Below the pieces are notes generated by a model that worked only from the letters and a program-made list of their open reading frames with translations, was not told the origin of the DNA and searched no databases. Source: Nodularia sphaerocarpa UHCC 0038 (GTDB lineage: Bacteria > Cyanobacteriota > Cyanobacteriia > Cyanobacteriales > Nostocaceae). Taken from it: DNA of 64,000 nucleotides. Below, in pieces: positions 35,946-43,411 of the stretch. A program made the translations under genes and the position numbers. Position 1 is the first letter of the stretch, and every line of letters starts with the position of its first letter. The stretch is taken from NCBI RefSeq assembly GCF_022376295.1, contig NZ_CP060140.1, forward strand, positions 3,166,356-3,230,355, read 5' to 3'.

Positions 35946-36995
35946 ATGGCAACGAAAGTGCAGAGCTTCATGACTAGCCAACCCATACAGGAAGACCTTC
36001 CAGTTACTTCCTTTCAGGAAACTGTAATCATACAGGTATCAGCCCGCTTAAGCGTGCTTGAGGCAGTAAGTTTTAAGCAGACCTGCCAAGATTTAATTCA
36101 ACAAAATACACCTCCCAAGCAAATTATTATTGATTTTCACCAAACTACTTTTATGGATAGTAGTGGTTTGGGTTCCCTGGTGAGTAATTTTAAAAATGCA
36201 CAGGAAAAAGGCATTATCTTGACTTTGCGGAATGTCACCCCTCAAGTGATGGCAGTGCTAAACCTGACAGGATTAGATGAAGTTTTCCCTATTGAGTCTA
36301 GCAGCCAAAGGTCGCCAAGAGAAACTGACCAACCCACAGATACCCACAAAAGTAATTATCGCAAATTAGAGCCACTACCCACGACTCATTCCTCCGTAGC
36401 ATCTTGGATGAAACGATTGATAGACATTGTGGGCGCACTAGTAGGTTTGGTAATTACAGGATTTTTGTTGATTCCCATTATAGTGGCGATCCAACTTGAT
36501 GATCCTGGCCCCATTTTCTTTGGTCAAATTCGCTGTGGTTGGATGGGAAAACGATTTAAGATTTGGAAATTTCGTTCCATGTGTGTAGATGCGGAAGCGA
36601 AGAAATCCCAAGTCAAAAATCAAGTCCAAGGAGCCTTTTTCAAGAACGAAAAAGATCCGAGAGTCACGAAAGTAGGGCGGTTTTTGCGCCGAACCAGCTT
36701 GGATGAATTACCGCAATTTTGGAACGTCCTCAAAGGAGATATGAGCTTAGTGGGTACTAGACCACCCACACCTGATGAAGTAGAACGCTATGAAGTACCG
36801 GAATGGCAACGTTTAGATGTTAAACCCGGTATGACTGGAGAATGGCAAGTTAATGGACGGTCTAAGGTACGCTGTTTTGAGGATGTAATTCGCCTAGATT
36901 TAGAGTATCAGAAAAATTGGAGTTTATTATACGATTTGAAATTAATTTGCAAAACTGTGGCAATTCTATTTCATAGAAATAGTGGTGCTGTTTAG
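35946..36995 (+). CDS. STAS domain fused to a polyprenyl-phosphate sugar-1-phosphate transferase
   Basis: A 349-residue fusion. Residues about 20-118 are a STAS/anti-sigma-antagonist domain, with the phosphorylatable-serine region IIIDFHQTTFMDSSGLGSLV. A polar linker covers about 119-155. Residues about 156-349 are a bacterial sugar transferase of the WcaJ/RfbP type: WMKRLIDIVGALVGL, a membrane helix, DDPGPIFFGQIRCGWMGKRF, KFRSMCVDAEAKK, RFLRRTSLDELPQFWNVLKG and MSLVGTRPPTPDEV. It should start exopolysaccharide repeat-unit synthesis on a lipid carrier, possibly gated through the STAS domain by a Ser kinase/phosphatase switch. Confidence 0.88.
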   Translation: MATKVQSFMTSQPIQEDLPVTSFQETVIIQVSARLSVLEAVSFKQTCQDLIQQNTPPKQIIIDFHQTTFMDSSGLGSLVSNFKNAQEKGIILTLRNVTPQVMAVLNLTGLDEVFPIESSSQRSPRETDQPTDTHKSNYRKLEPLPTTHSSVASWMKRLIDIVGALVGLVITGFLLIPIIVAIQLDDPGPIFFGQIRCGWMGKRFKIWKFRSMCVDAEAKKSQVKNQVQGAFFKNEKDPRVTKVGRFLRRTSLDELPQFWNVLKGDMSLVGTRPPTPDEVERYEVPEWQRLDVKPGMTGEWQVNGRSKVRCFEDVIRLDLEYQKNWSLLYDLKLICKTVAILFHRNSGAV

Positions 36996-37046
36996 TTGAT
37001 TACTTGAATTTCTAATTGGGTAAATTGCCATCTAATTGTATCTTTC

Positions 37047-37088
37047 GCAATGCCTAAGCTTTTTATTAAGTTTGGGTATTGCTTTTTT
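37047..37088 (+). terminator. Rho-independent terminator of the STAS-sugar transferase gene
   Basis: A 15-bp stem (GCAATGCCTAAGCTT paired to AAGTTTGGGTATTGC with some G-U pairs), a 6-base loop, then six Ts. It lies about 50 bp after the stop codon. Confidence 0.85.
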
Positions 37089-37306
37089 AAGCTTAATTCA
37101 CGAAGGCATTATTGTGATCACCAAAGCAATACAAGTATAACATTTATTAGTCATAATGATATTTACAAGACAAGATAATTAATAAATCTTCTTCCACTTT
37201 GTAAACTAATCGATGTTCATCTGAAATACGCCTTGACCAGTAACCTTGTAGTTCATATTTCAGGGCTTCTGGCTTACCTATTCTTGTAAAAGCATCTCTT
37301 TGTATA

Positions 37307-38563
37307 CAGCACTTTGTGTAAAGTTTTGTTACAATAGTTGATGCTATTTGATTGACAATTTAAGTATTAATAAAATAAAATGTATATTATATCATCTACT
37401 TCTAAATAAATGGGTACATATATATCTATGATCAACAATCAGGATACAAATAATAATAAAGTTGTTCAAGAATTGCAAAACCTAATTGGTGAAAAAATAA
37501 TTGCTTCTTTTGATATGGTTGCAAAGGATAGAAGTAATTATTTTACTCAAAATCCTGATCAAATAACTTCTATAAATTCTGCTAGTTCTATTATCAATCG
37601 TTATGCAATATTGAATGGAGGGATTTCAGCAGCAGCTAATTTAGTTCCAGGTCCATTGGGAATGATAGCAGTTGGCCCAGAAATTATCACAGTCATGCGA
37701 AATCAAATTGCTATGATTTATGATTTGGGAGTAGTTTATGGTAAACAACGATATTTAACCAAGGAACTATTAGCAGGTGTCTTAATTTGTACTTTAGGTA
37801 CAGGATTAATTAGCACTGTAAATACTCTAGCCAGTAAAGTAATTATAACTCAAGGCAGTAAAATTTTAGTTAGAAAAGTAAGCACACCAATATTTAAAGA
37901 ACTCGCTCGTTGGTTGGCTTTAAGATCAGCCCAACAAGCATTAAAATCAAGTGTTAGTAAATACCTGCCTTTAATTGGCTCTTCTGCTATGGGTTTATGG
38001 TCAACTTATACAACTAAAGAAGTAGGTAAGAAGGCAATTCAACTTTTTCAAAAAGAAATTGAATTATTAGATGAAACTCAATCAATAAGTGAATATGATA
38101 TTACATCAAATCTAATTTCTGCATCTTTATTAGAAGCTAATGTTAACAGAGAACAAAGAATAGAAGTCTTAAAGATTAAAAGTCTAATAAATTTAATGAA
38201 GGTTGATGGTAATATAGAACATAAAGAAAAAGAATATCTCAAGACAATTATTATCAATGCTAATTTAAACCCTGGGGAAATTAATGAAATCAAAAATACA
38301 TTATCTGCTCAAAAAATTGAAATAGATTATTCAGTTATAGGTAGTTATCCAGATGATGCTTTAGGGCTGTTAATTGATCTAATAACATTGGCAAAAAGTG
38401 ATGGAGATTTTCACATTACAGAAAAAATGTATATTAAACAAGTAGGAAAGATGATAGGATTTTCTGAGGCAGATATTGAAGAAATGATATTATCTTACAG
38501 AAATGGTTATGTAAAATAATTAAGCTAATAAGTTGAAAAACCAATTGGTCGCGCAAAGTGCTG
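37307..38563. mobile_element. 1257-bp TIR element with cargo gene and no transposase
   Basis: The element starts CAGCACTTTG and ends CAAAGTGCTG, a perfect 10-bp terminal inverted repeat, and is flanked by a TA duplication (37305-37306 and 38564-38565). The boundaries are confirmed because excision restores the interrupted YoeB frame. TA target duplication is typical of IS630/Tc1-mariner-like transposition. The only gene inside is the 369-residue DUF697/TerB-like one, so movement would require a transposase in trans. A second copy of the terminus occurs at 29431-29440. Confidence 0.8.
37410..38519 (+). CDS. DUF697-like plus TerB-like domain protein, element cargo
   Basis: A 369-residue protein carried inside the TIR element. 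Residues about 55-215 resemble DUF697/EcsC-like membrane-associated domains: IINRYAILNGGISAAANLVP, GPLGMIAVGPEIITVMRNQI, a glycine-rich helix GVLICTLGTGLISTV and LIGSSAMGLWSTY. Residues about 255-365 look like a TerB-type helical domain, with two DGxxxxxE-type acidic repeats (MKVDGNIEHKEKEYLK and KSDGDFHITEKMYIKQVGKM). The gene is very AT-rich compared with neighbours, consistent with transfer. It could start at ATG 37410 or 37428. Function unknown; no transposase motif is present. Confidence 0.7.
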   Translation: MGTYISMINNQDTNNNKVVQELQNLIGEKIIASFDMVAKDRSNYFTQNPDQITSINSASSIINRYAILNGGISAAANLVPGPLGMIAVGPEIITVMRNQIAMIYDLGVVYGKQRYLTKELLAGVLICTLGTGLISTVNTLASKVIITQGSKILVRKVSTPIFKELARWLALRSAQQALKSSVSKYLPLIGSSAMGLWSTYTTKEVGKKAIQLFQKEIELLDETQSISEYDITSNLISASLLEANVNREQRIEVLKIKSLINLMKVDGNIEHKEKEYLKTIIINANLNPGEINEIKNTLSAQKIEIDYSVIGSYPDDALGLLIDLITLAKSDGDFHITEKMYIKQVGKMIGFSEADIEEMILSYRNGYVK

Positions 38564-38596
38564 TATCTTTAATTAATCCCAATATTTTTTTAACAG

Positions 38597-38758
38597 TTAT
38601 TTTATCTTCTGTCGCTCATTGACCGCGTTATCTTCCATTACTTCTACCGAGGTAACAAAATTTAAAGCAGAAAGAATCTTCAATAGCATTTCTGCTTTTT
38701 CCTTATCAGCCACTCGAACTATTAATTGTTCCACAGCATAATTACTCTTAATTTTCAT
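38597..38758 (-). pseudogene. Antitoxin-like small ORF, C-terminally truncated
   Basis: A 53-residue frame starting MKIKSNYAVEQLIVRVADKE and continuing AEMLLKILSALNFVTSVEVM. This resembles the N-terminus of small cyanobacterial antitoxin-like proteins found upstream of RelE/YoeB toxins. It runs in another frame over the start of the YoeB remnant, and its last ten residues (NAVNERQKIK) look like out-of-frame toxin sequence. A deletion probably removed the antitoxin C-terminus and toxin N-terminus together. Confidence 0.5.
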
Positions 38759-39004
38759 CTTTTCTTTAATTTAACTATATCTGATTGGTCTGATGTTTGA
38801 GTGATGCCTTTGTCGCTCTTTTTAACGTGGACGCTCTAGCGGCTTACAGCAGGCTACCACAGAGGCGCAGAGGACACAGAGAAAGGCGCTAGTTTCGTAG
38901 AGATTAGAACTAGAATTGGGAATACTGAGTAAAGCGCGTGTATTTGCGGCTTTTATCCACAAAGGACATCGCGCTGCTCAGGGTTTACCAACGAATAAAA
39001 AATT

Positions 39005-40408
39005 ATGAGTTTAGCACTTACAGTAACTTTTGCGCTTGCAGATTGGATTGCGAAAGGCTTGGCGGATGGAACTTTTGAAAGAGTCGGCGGTGTAATTCGA
39101 GAAGTAGGGAATAAACAAGTTGTCACCTGGTTACGTGAATATGGATCAAATAGTTCTCCATTACTAACACCAAGTGGTTCACCTCAAAATTTACTCAATC
39201 TTGTAGTCTCAGGGGCAAATCTGCTGACTTCAGGAGCTAATACTGCTGTGACTACACAAGGATTTGCTGATGTCAACCAGCGTTTGGGGGGAGTTGAACA
39301 AGCAAGTTTGGGAAATATCGCTGTCTCAGGTGCTGGTTTGGTAGCATCAGTTGCTAATGCAGCTATTTCAGGAAAAGGATTAGCTGATGTTAATGGGCGT
39401 TTAGGTAGTATTGAAACTCAAATAGGGGAAATCGGACAAAATATACTGCAAAATCAAGGAATTTTGCAGATAACTACTGCTGCTAGCGTACTTAATCTTG
39501 GTGTCTCAGTGATGGGTTTTGCCGTCATTGCACAACGCCTCCAGGAAATAGAACAACAACTAAAACAAGCACAAGAACTGTTAAACAAAATTGATCGCAA
39601 AATTGATTTGAGTTTCTATGCTAATTTTCGTGCTGCAATCGAATTGGCAATTAATGCCTTCACCATGACTAAACCTGAAAATCGGAGAAGTAGCGCCCTC
39701 CAAGCGATTAACCGATTTTTAGAAGCAGAACATATTTACACTGAATATACAGATAGAGAAATTGAGCAAAAAAGCCAAATTGCTGATGAGTTTTTGCTGA
39801 CTTTATCTTTAGCCTACTTAGCTGAAGCACGTTGTTATCTGGAATTAGAAGAACACGAAACCGCACTTCGCAGATTTCAAGAAGGAGCTAGAGTCATTCG
39901 TTCTCGTATTCACAAATATGTAGAAATTTTGCTTACTTCTAACCCAGCAGCATACTTACAGCCTGAGTTTAAAGATGTGATTTCTTTGCGAAGAATAACC
40001 CAAATTTATCAATGGATTGACCCAAATTTAGATGAAAATGCTGTCTTTGATTTGCAACGAGAAAACTTGTTTAAGATGGCGCAAGATCCTAATAAGTGGT
40101 TAGATTTACTACCAGCAGCAATTTTAACTCGTATTGAGGTTCAAGGAGGTTGGTTCGGACCCGACCATAACGATTTAAAGCGAGAAGCGGATAAACGTCT
40201 TCCCCAAGTATTTGAAGTAATGGAATCGATGATTGAAACCAATCGCCGATTTGAATCTTACCAAACAGAAATACAAGCAGTATCCCAACTAGGAATTAGC
40301 TTCCATGACTGGCTTAAATTAACTCCAGCTACAGAAATTAAACCAGAGGGTGCAGAATTAATGTACATCATTCCCTCTGAACCCCTTAACTTACAATCTG
40401 CCATCTGA
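39005..40408 (+). CDS. Unknown protein with glycine-rich hydrophobic repeats
   Basis: I do not recognise the family of this 467-residue protein. The N-terminal ~190 residues contain three related units of about 40 residues, each a Gly/Ala-rich hydrophobic stretch ending in a short amphipathic motif: GFADVNQRLGGVEQ, GLADVNGRLGSIETQ and GFAVIAQRLQEIEQQ. A coiled-coil-like segment (LKQAQELLNKIDRKIDL) and a helical C-terminal half with a TPR-like stretch (SLAYLAEARCYLELEEHETA) follow. The layout recalls membrane-inserting effectors. It neighbours a toxin-antitoxin pair and a mobile element. Confidence 0.7.
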   Translation: MSLALTVTFALADWIAKGLADGTFERVGGVIREVGNKQVVTWLREYGSNSSPLLTPSGSPQNLLNLVVSGANLLTSGANTAVTTQGFADVNQRLGGVEQASLGNIAVSGAGLVASVANAAISGKGLADVNGRLGSIETQIGEIGQNILQNQGILQITTAASVLNLGVSVMGFAVIAQRLQEIEQQLKQAQELLNKIDRKIDLSFYANFRAAIELAINAFTMTKPENRRSSALQAINRFLEAEHIYTEYTDREIEQKSQIADEFLLTLSLAYLAEARCYLELEEHETALRRFQEGARVIRSRIHKYVEILLTSNPAAYLQPEFKDVISLRRITQIYQWIDPNLDENAVFDLQRENLFKMAQDPNKWLDLLPAAILTRIEVQGGWFGPDHNDLKREADKRLPQVFEVMESMIETNRRFESYQTEIQAVSQLGISFHDWLKLTPATEIKPEGAELMYIIPSEPLNLQSAI

Positions 40409-40456
40409 ATTAATATCCCTCTCTTCCTCCGCGTCCTCTGCGCCTCTGCGGTTCGT

Positions 40457-40483
40457 TAAAAAAAGGCGAACATTTGTTCGCCT
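40457..40483 (-). terminator. Rho-independent terminator of the RelE-type operon
   Basis: Read on the minus strand: a perfect 9-bp stem AGGCGAACA/TGTTCGCCT with a 2-base loop followed by a run of seven to eight Ts. It lies about 45 bp past the toxin stop. On the plus strand it could also end the 39005-40408 transcript, but the T-run favours the minus strand. Confidence 0.85.
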
Positions 40484-40526
40484 AATCATCATCCTGTTAT
40501 GGTATTAATAGATTCAAAGCCAAACT

Positions 40527-40811
40527 TTAATAAACCTCATCATGGCTACCGATATCAACTAACACAATCATCTCCTCTTGTGTATCCTCAGCTTGTTTTA
40601 ATATATAGATAATTCGGCAGTCATAAGCCACTGAACAAGCCCATAAACCTTCTAACTGACCACTCAATTTATGAGATTTCAAAACAGGGTTAAATATATC
40701 AGACGCTAGTAATTCTAATATTTCAAATATTTTCCCCTCTAATTGGGGATTCTTACGAACAACTCGCTTAAAAGCTCTCTTAAAACTGGTATCCCAAACT
40801 AAAACTTTCAT
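40527..40811 (-). CDS. RelE/YafQ-like mRNA interferase toxin
   Basis: A 94-residue RelE-superfamily toxin: KVLVWDTSFKRAFKRVVRKN, then LKSHKLSGQLEGLWACSVAY, DCRIIYILKQ and a terminal DIGSHDEVY. It should cleave mRNA on the ribosome. Basic residues and the terminal SHDEVY match the YafQ-like branch, where the C-terminal His is catalytic. Its ATG overlaps the antitoxin stop by 4 bp (ATGA), the standard coupling of type II systems. It appears complete. Confidence 0.88.
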   Translation of the reverse strand: MKVLVWDTSFKRAFKRVVRKNPQLEGKIFEILELLASDIFNPVLKSHKLSGQLEGLWACSVAYDCRIIYILKQAEDTQEEMIVLVDIGSHDEVY

Positions 40812-41029
40812 TCATCTCCAGTCAAATCAGCCCATAAATCTCCTACAGTCCCTTTTTTAGCTGTTCCTGCGTCAACTGCTGCTAAGGTTTGCGCCGCATG
40901 ATTAGCTATTTCTGAGCGTCGTTTTTCAACTCTTCTTTTTTGAATTAGTTCTAGTAATAAATCTTGGTCTTCCTGAGAAAGAGCTTCAACGTATCCAATT
41001 ATTTCTTGAAAAGATATAGTATTGCTCAT
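40808..41029 (-). CDS. Antitoxin of the RelE-type pair
   Basis: I start at ATG 41029 (MSNTISFQEIIGYVEALSQE), 73 residues; the open frame extends four residues further without need. The N-terminal half (VEALSQEDQDLLLELIQKRR) is a helical segment common to cyanobacterial antitoxins of this class. The C-terminal part (GTVGDLWADLTGDE) is acidic and likely unstructured until bound to the toxin. It probably autorepresses its own promoter, as type II antitoxins do. Confidence 0.82.
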   Translation of the reverse strand: MSNTISFQEIIGYVEALSQEDQDLLLELIQKRRVEKRRSEIANHAAQTLAAVDAGTAKKGTVGDLWADLTGDE

Positions 41030-41095
41030 AGAAAACCTCACTTATACCGGAATAACATAGAGTGGGGTTAGCATCATTCACCCCACTCCATATTA

Positions 41096-42505
41096 CTAAA
41101 TCTTCGCTTCTTCCTTCACCAACTTATCCCAACCCATATCCTTCAAATTATTATTCCGACGTAACGGACGAGTCACCAACTCCAGAATGTCACGGGTATT
41201 AGTAAAACCGTGAATTTGAGCAAAAGTGAACTCCACAGACCACTTCGTATTAATACCGCGTGCTTCCAATGGATTAGCATGAGCCATACCAGTAATTACC
41301 AAATCTGGCTTCGATTCATAAATCCGTTGCAATTGATTGTAATTATCCGGCTTTTCCACAATTCTGGGCAAAGGTACACCCATTTCGTGACAAGTCTTTT
41401 CCAAGAGCGCCAACTCAGCAGCTTGATAGCGCTTATCCATGTAGGGAATGCCAATTTCTTGAACTGTCATTCCACAGCGTACCAAGAACCGCGCTTGGGA
41501 GATTTCCAGTAAGTTATCACCCATGAAGAAGACAGACTTACCGCGAATCAGTTTTACGTAATCTTCCACACTTTCCCAAATTTGGGCTTCACGCTCATCC
41601 AAACCTTTGGGAGTAATACCAAACACAGAGCAGATTTTCTCCACCCAGGCGCGAGTTCCATCAGGGCCAATGGGGAAAGGTGCGCCAATCAGTTTACACT
41701 TGCGGCGACGCATTAAAGTAGTCGCAGTCCGACTGAGGAAGGGGTTGACACCAGCGACATAATACCCTTCTTCAATTACTGGCAATTCAGTGAAGCGTTT
41801 TGCAGGTAGCCAGCCGGAAACTCTAATTCCTTGTTTCTTCAGTTCTAAAGTTAACTGAGTCACCACAGGATCAGGAAGAGAACCGAAGAGAACTAGAGGT
41901 GGATGATCCACATACTCAGATTCTTCTTGGATAACTTCTTCTTTCTTTTTACCGAAGTTTAGCAGCTTTTGGATAGCATTGCGATCGCCCTTTTCCGTTT
42001 CAGTTTCCGCCGCAGGAGCATGAGTAGGACAACGATGAGCCATTGCCGCCAAAACAGTGTCTTCCCCCTGTGTAAAGGCGTAATCTAGACCATTTGCACG
42101 GGCGACAACGATAGGAATACCAATATCTGATTCTAACTTCGGTGCTAAACCTTCCAAATCAGTTTTAATAATTTCTGTAGTGCAAGTACCAATCCAGACA
42201 ATAACACTAGGATTGCGATCGCGCTTAATTTGCAAACACAACCGCTTCAACTCCTCATAATCATTCAACTGTGCCGAAATATCTCCCTCTTCCAACTCTG
42301 CCATTGCATAGCGAGGTTCAGCAAAAATCATCACCCCCATCGCATTTTGCAGGAAATACCCACAAGTCTTCGTACCAATTACCAAAAAGAAGCTATCCTC
42401 GATTTTCTGATACAACCACGCCACACAGCTGATGGGGCAGAAGGTATGGTAATTACCAGTTTCACACTCAAAGTTTAAAGCTTCTGGTTGTTGAGCGATA
42501 GTCAT
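41096..42505 (-). CDS. chlN: Light-independent protochlorophyllide reductase subunit N
   Basis: A 469-residue ChlN starting at ATG 42505 (MTIAQQPEALNFECETG) behind a GGGGAG ribosome binding site; the frame upstream to 42604 is not part of the protein. ChlN with ChlB forms the nitrogenase-like catalytic component that reduces protochlorophyllide without light. The cysteines expected to hold the [4Fe-4S] cluster are visible in FECETGNYHTFCPISC, IGTKTCGYF and IGTCTTEIIK. ChlB is not in the window. It is the last gene of the chlL-DUF5331-chlN operon. Confidence 0.97.
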   Translation of the reverse strand: MTIAQQPEALNFECETGNYHTFCPISCVAWLYQKIEDSFFLVIGTKTCGYFLQNAMGVMIFAEPRYAMAELEEGDISAQLNDYEELKRLCLQIKRDRNPSVIVWIGTCTTEIIKTDLEGLAPKLESDIGIPIVVARANGLDYAFTQGEDTVLAAMAHRCPTHAPAAETETEKGDRNAIQKLLNFGKKKEEVIQEESEYVDHPPLVLFGSLPDPVVTQLTLELKKQGIRVSGWLPAKRFTELPVIEEGYYVAGVNPFLSRTATTLMRRRKCKLIGAPFPIGPDGTRAWVEKICSVFGITPKGLDEREAQIWESVEDYVKLIRGKSVFFMGDNLLEISQARFLVRCGMTVQEIGIPYMDKRYQAAELALLEKTCHEMGVPLPRIVEKPDNYNQLQRIYESKPDLVITGMAHANPLEARGINTKWSVEFTFAQIHGFTNTRDILELVTRPLRRNNNLKDMGWDKLVKEEAKI

Positions 42506-42647
42506 TTTAATTTTTCTCCCCTTGATATTTAAAAGCAGTTGAATATAGGGCAGGTATGAGGGGGAGATATTTATTCCCCCTGAATACCCTAGTTTGTGGC
42601 ACATAGCGCCAGTTAGCAGTCCCTAAATTCAACAGGAACGGCAATAA

Positions 42648-43382
42648 TTAAGCATTGGGGAAGAGACGGGCAATTTCTGATTCATCAAAAACTCCTGATG
42701 GCAGTTCTTCCCCTAATAAATCGTTATTTTCTTCATTCTTGAGCAAAGCCGCTTCATCACCCCAGACATCTGACAATACATCCTTAAAAGTATTCTCATC
42801 TGATGTATCCAGTTCATCGAGCATTTGCTCATCCAGCATTTCTTCAGACGCAGTGGGTGCTTCAAAAGAAATCTCGCCAAAATCATCTGCTTCCGCCTCT
42901 AGTCCTGCATTGAACTCATCACCCAGTTCATTTTCCCTGGAAAAAGATTCGGCGACTACGAGAGTTTGCAAATCAGAATCCATCTCAAAGCCATTTGTAT
43001 AAGAAATCGCCAGAGTTTCATCTTCAGTATTTTCATCTACAGTCTCGGCGGACTCATAGTGATTGTTCTCTTCTGCTGCTGTTTCGTTTGGAGGAATGAA
43101 ACGGTTCCCCAGAGCAATGTCTGGGTCAAAATGCAAATCCAGCACTTCAATCAGGGTATCAGCGTCAGCATTCAGGCGGGAAAAGGGCATCATTAACTGA
43201 GCCAGTTTTGGTTCCAGCGCGTTGACAACGCCCAGGATGAGGTATGAAGGTGGTCGCTTTCCGCCATCAGGAGTGTAAACGGACTCTGATGCCATGTGCA
43301 GAATAATCCATTCACGGTTTGCCTGAAAGAATTGCAACCACTTCTGTCTGATTGAATCGGTAAAGCTATTAAAGAAAGCCAT
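42648..43382 (-). CDS. DUF5331 protein between chlL and chlN
   Basis: A 244-residue protein starting at ATG 43382 after an AGGAAG ribosome binding site. The N-terminal ~100 residues are conserved (MAFFNSFTDSIRQKWLQFFQ, PPSYLILGVVNALEPKLAQL). The rest is strikingly acidic and low in complexity (ETVDENTEDETLAISYTNGF, then many Glu/Asp runs), ending SGVFDESEIARLFPNA. Homologues occupy this same place between chlL and chlN in many cyanobacteria, implying a role with dark chlorophyll synthesis, but no function is established to my knowledge. Confidence 0.85.
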   Translation of the reverse strand: MAFFNSFTDSIRQKWLQFFQANREWIILHMASESVYTPDGGKRPPSYLILGVVNALEPKLAQLMMPFSRLNADADTLIEVLDLHFDPDIALGNRFIPPNETAAEENNHYESAETVDENTEDETLAISYTNGFEMDSDLQTLVVAESFSRENELGDEFNAGLEAEADDFGEISFEAPTASEEMLDEQMLDELDTSDENTFKDVLSDVWGDEAALLKNEENNDLLGEELPSGVFDESEIARLFPNA

Positions 43383-43411
43383 ATTCTTCCTCATCCTGAA
43401 TATTGATGTTG

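Larger units (their letters stand above)
37147..38615 (-). pseudogene. YoeB-type toxin, interrupted by a mobile element and 5'-truncated
   Basis: Two separated fragments on the minus strand form one YoeB/Txe mRNA interferase. The C-terminal part (37147-37305) reads IQRDAFTRIGKPEAL, then YWSRRISDEHRLVY and LSCKYHYD. The N-terminal part (38566-38615) reads ATEDKITVKKILGLIK. Removing 37307-38563 plus one TA copy rejoins the reading frame exactly at ...LIKD-IQRD..., as in intact YoeB proteins. The first ~20 residues are missing upstream of a TGA at 38616-38618, so the locus had also lost its start. It is non-functional. Confidence 0.85.
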
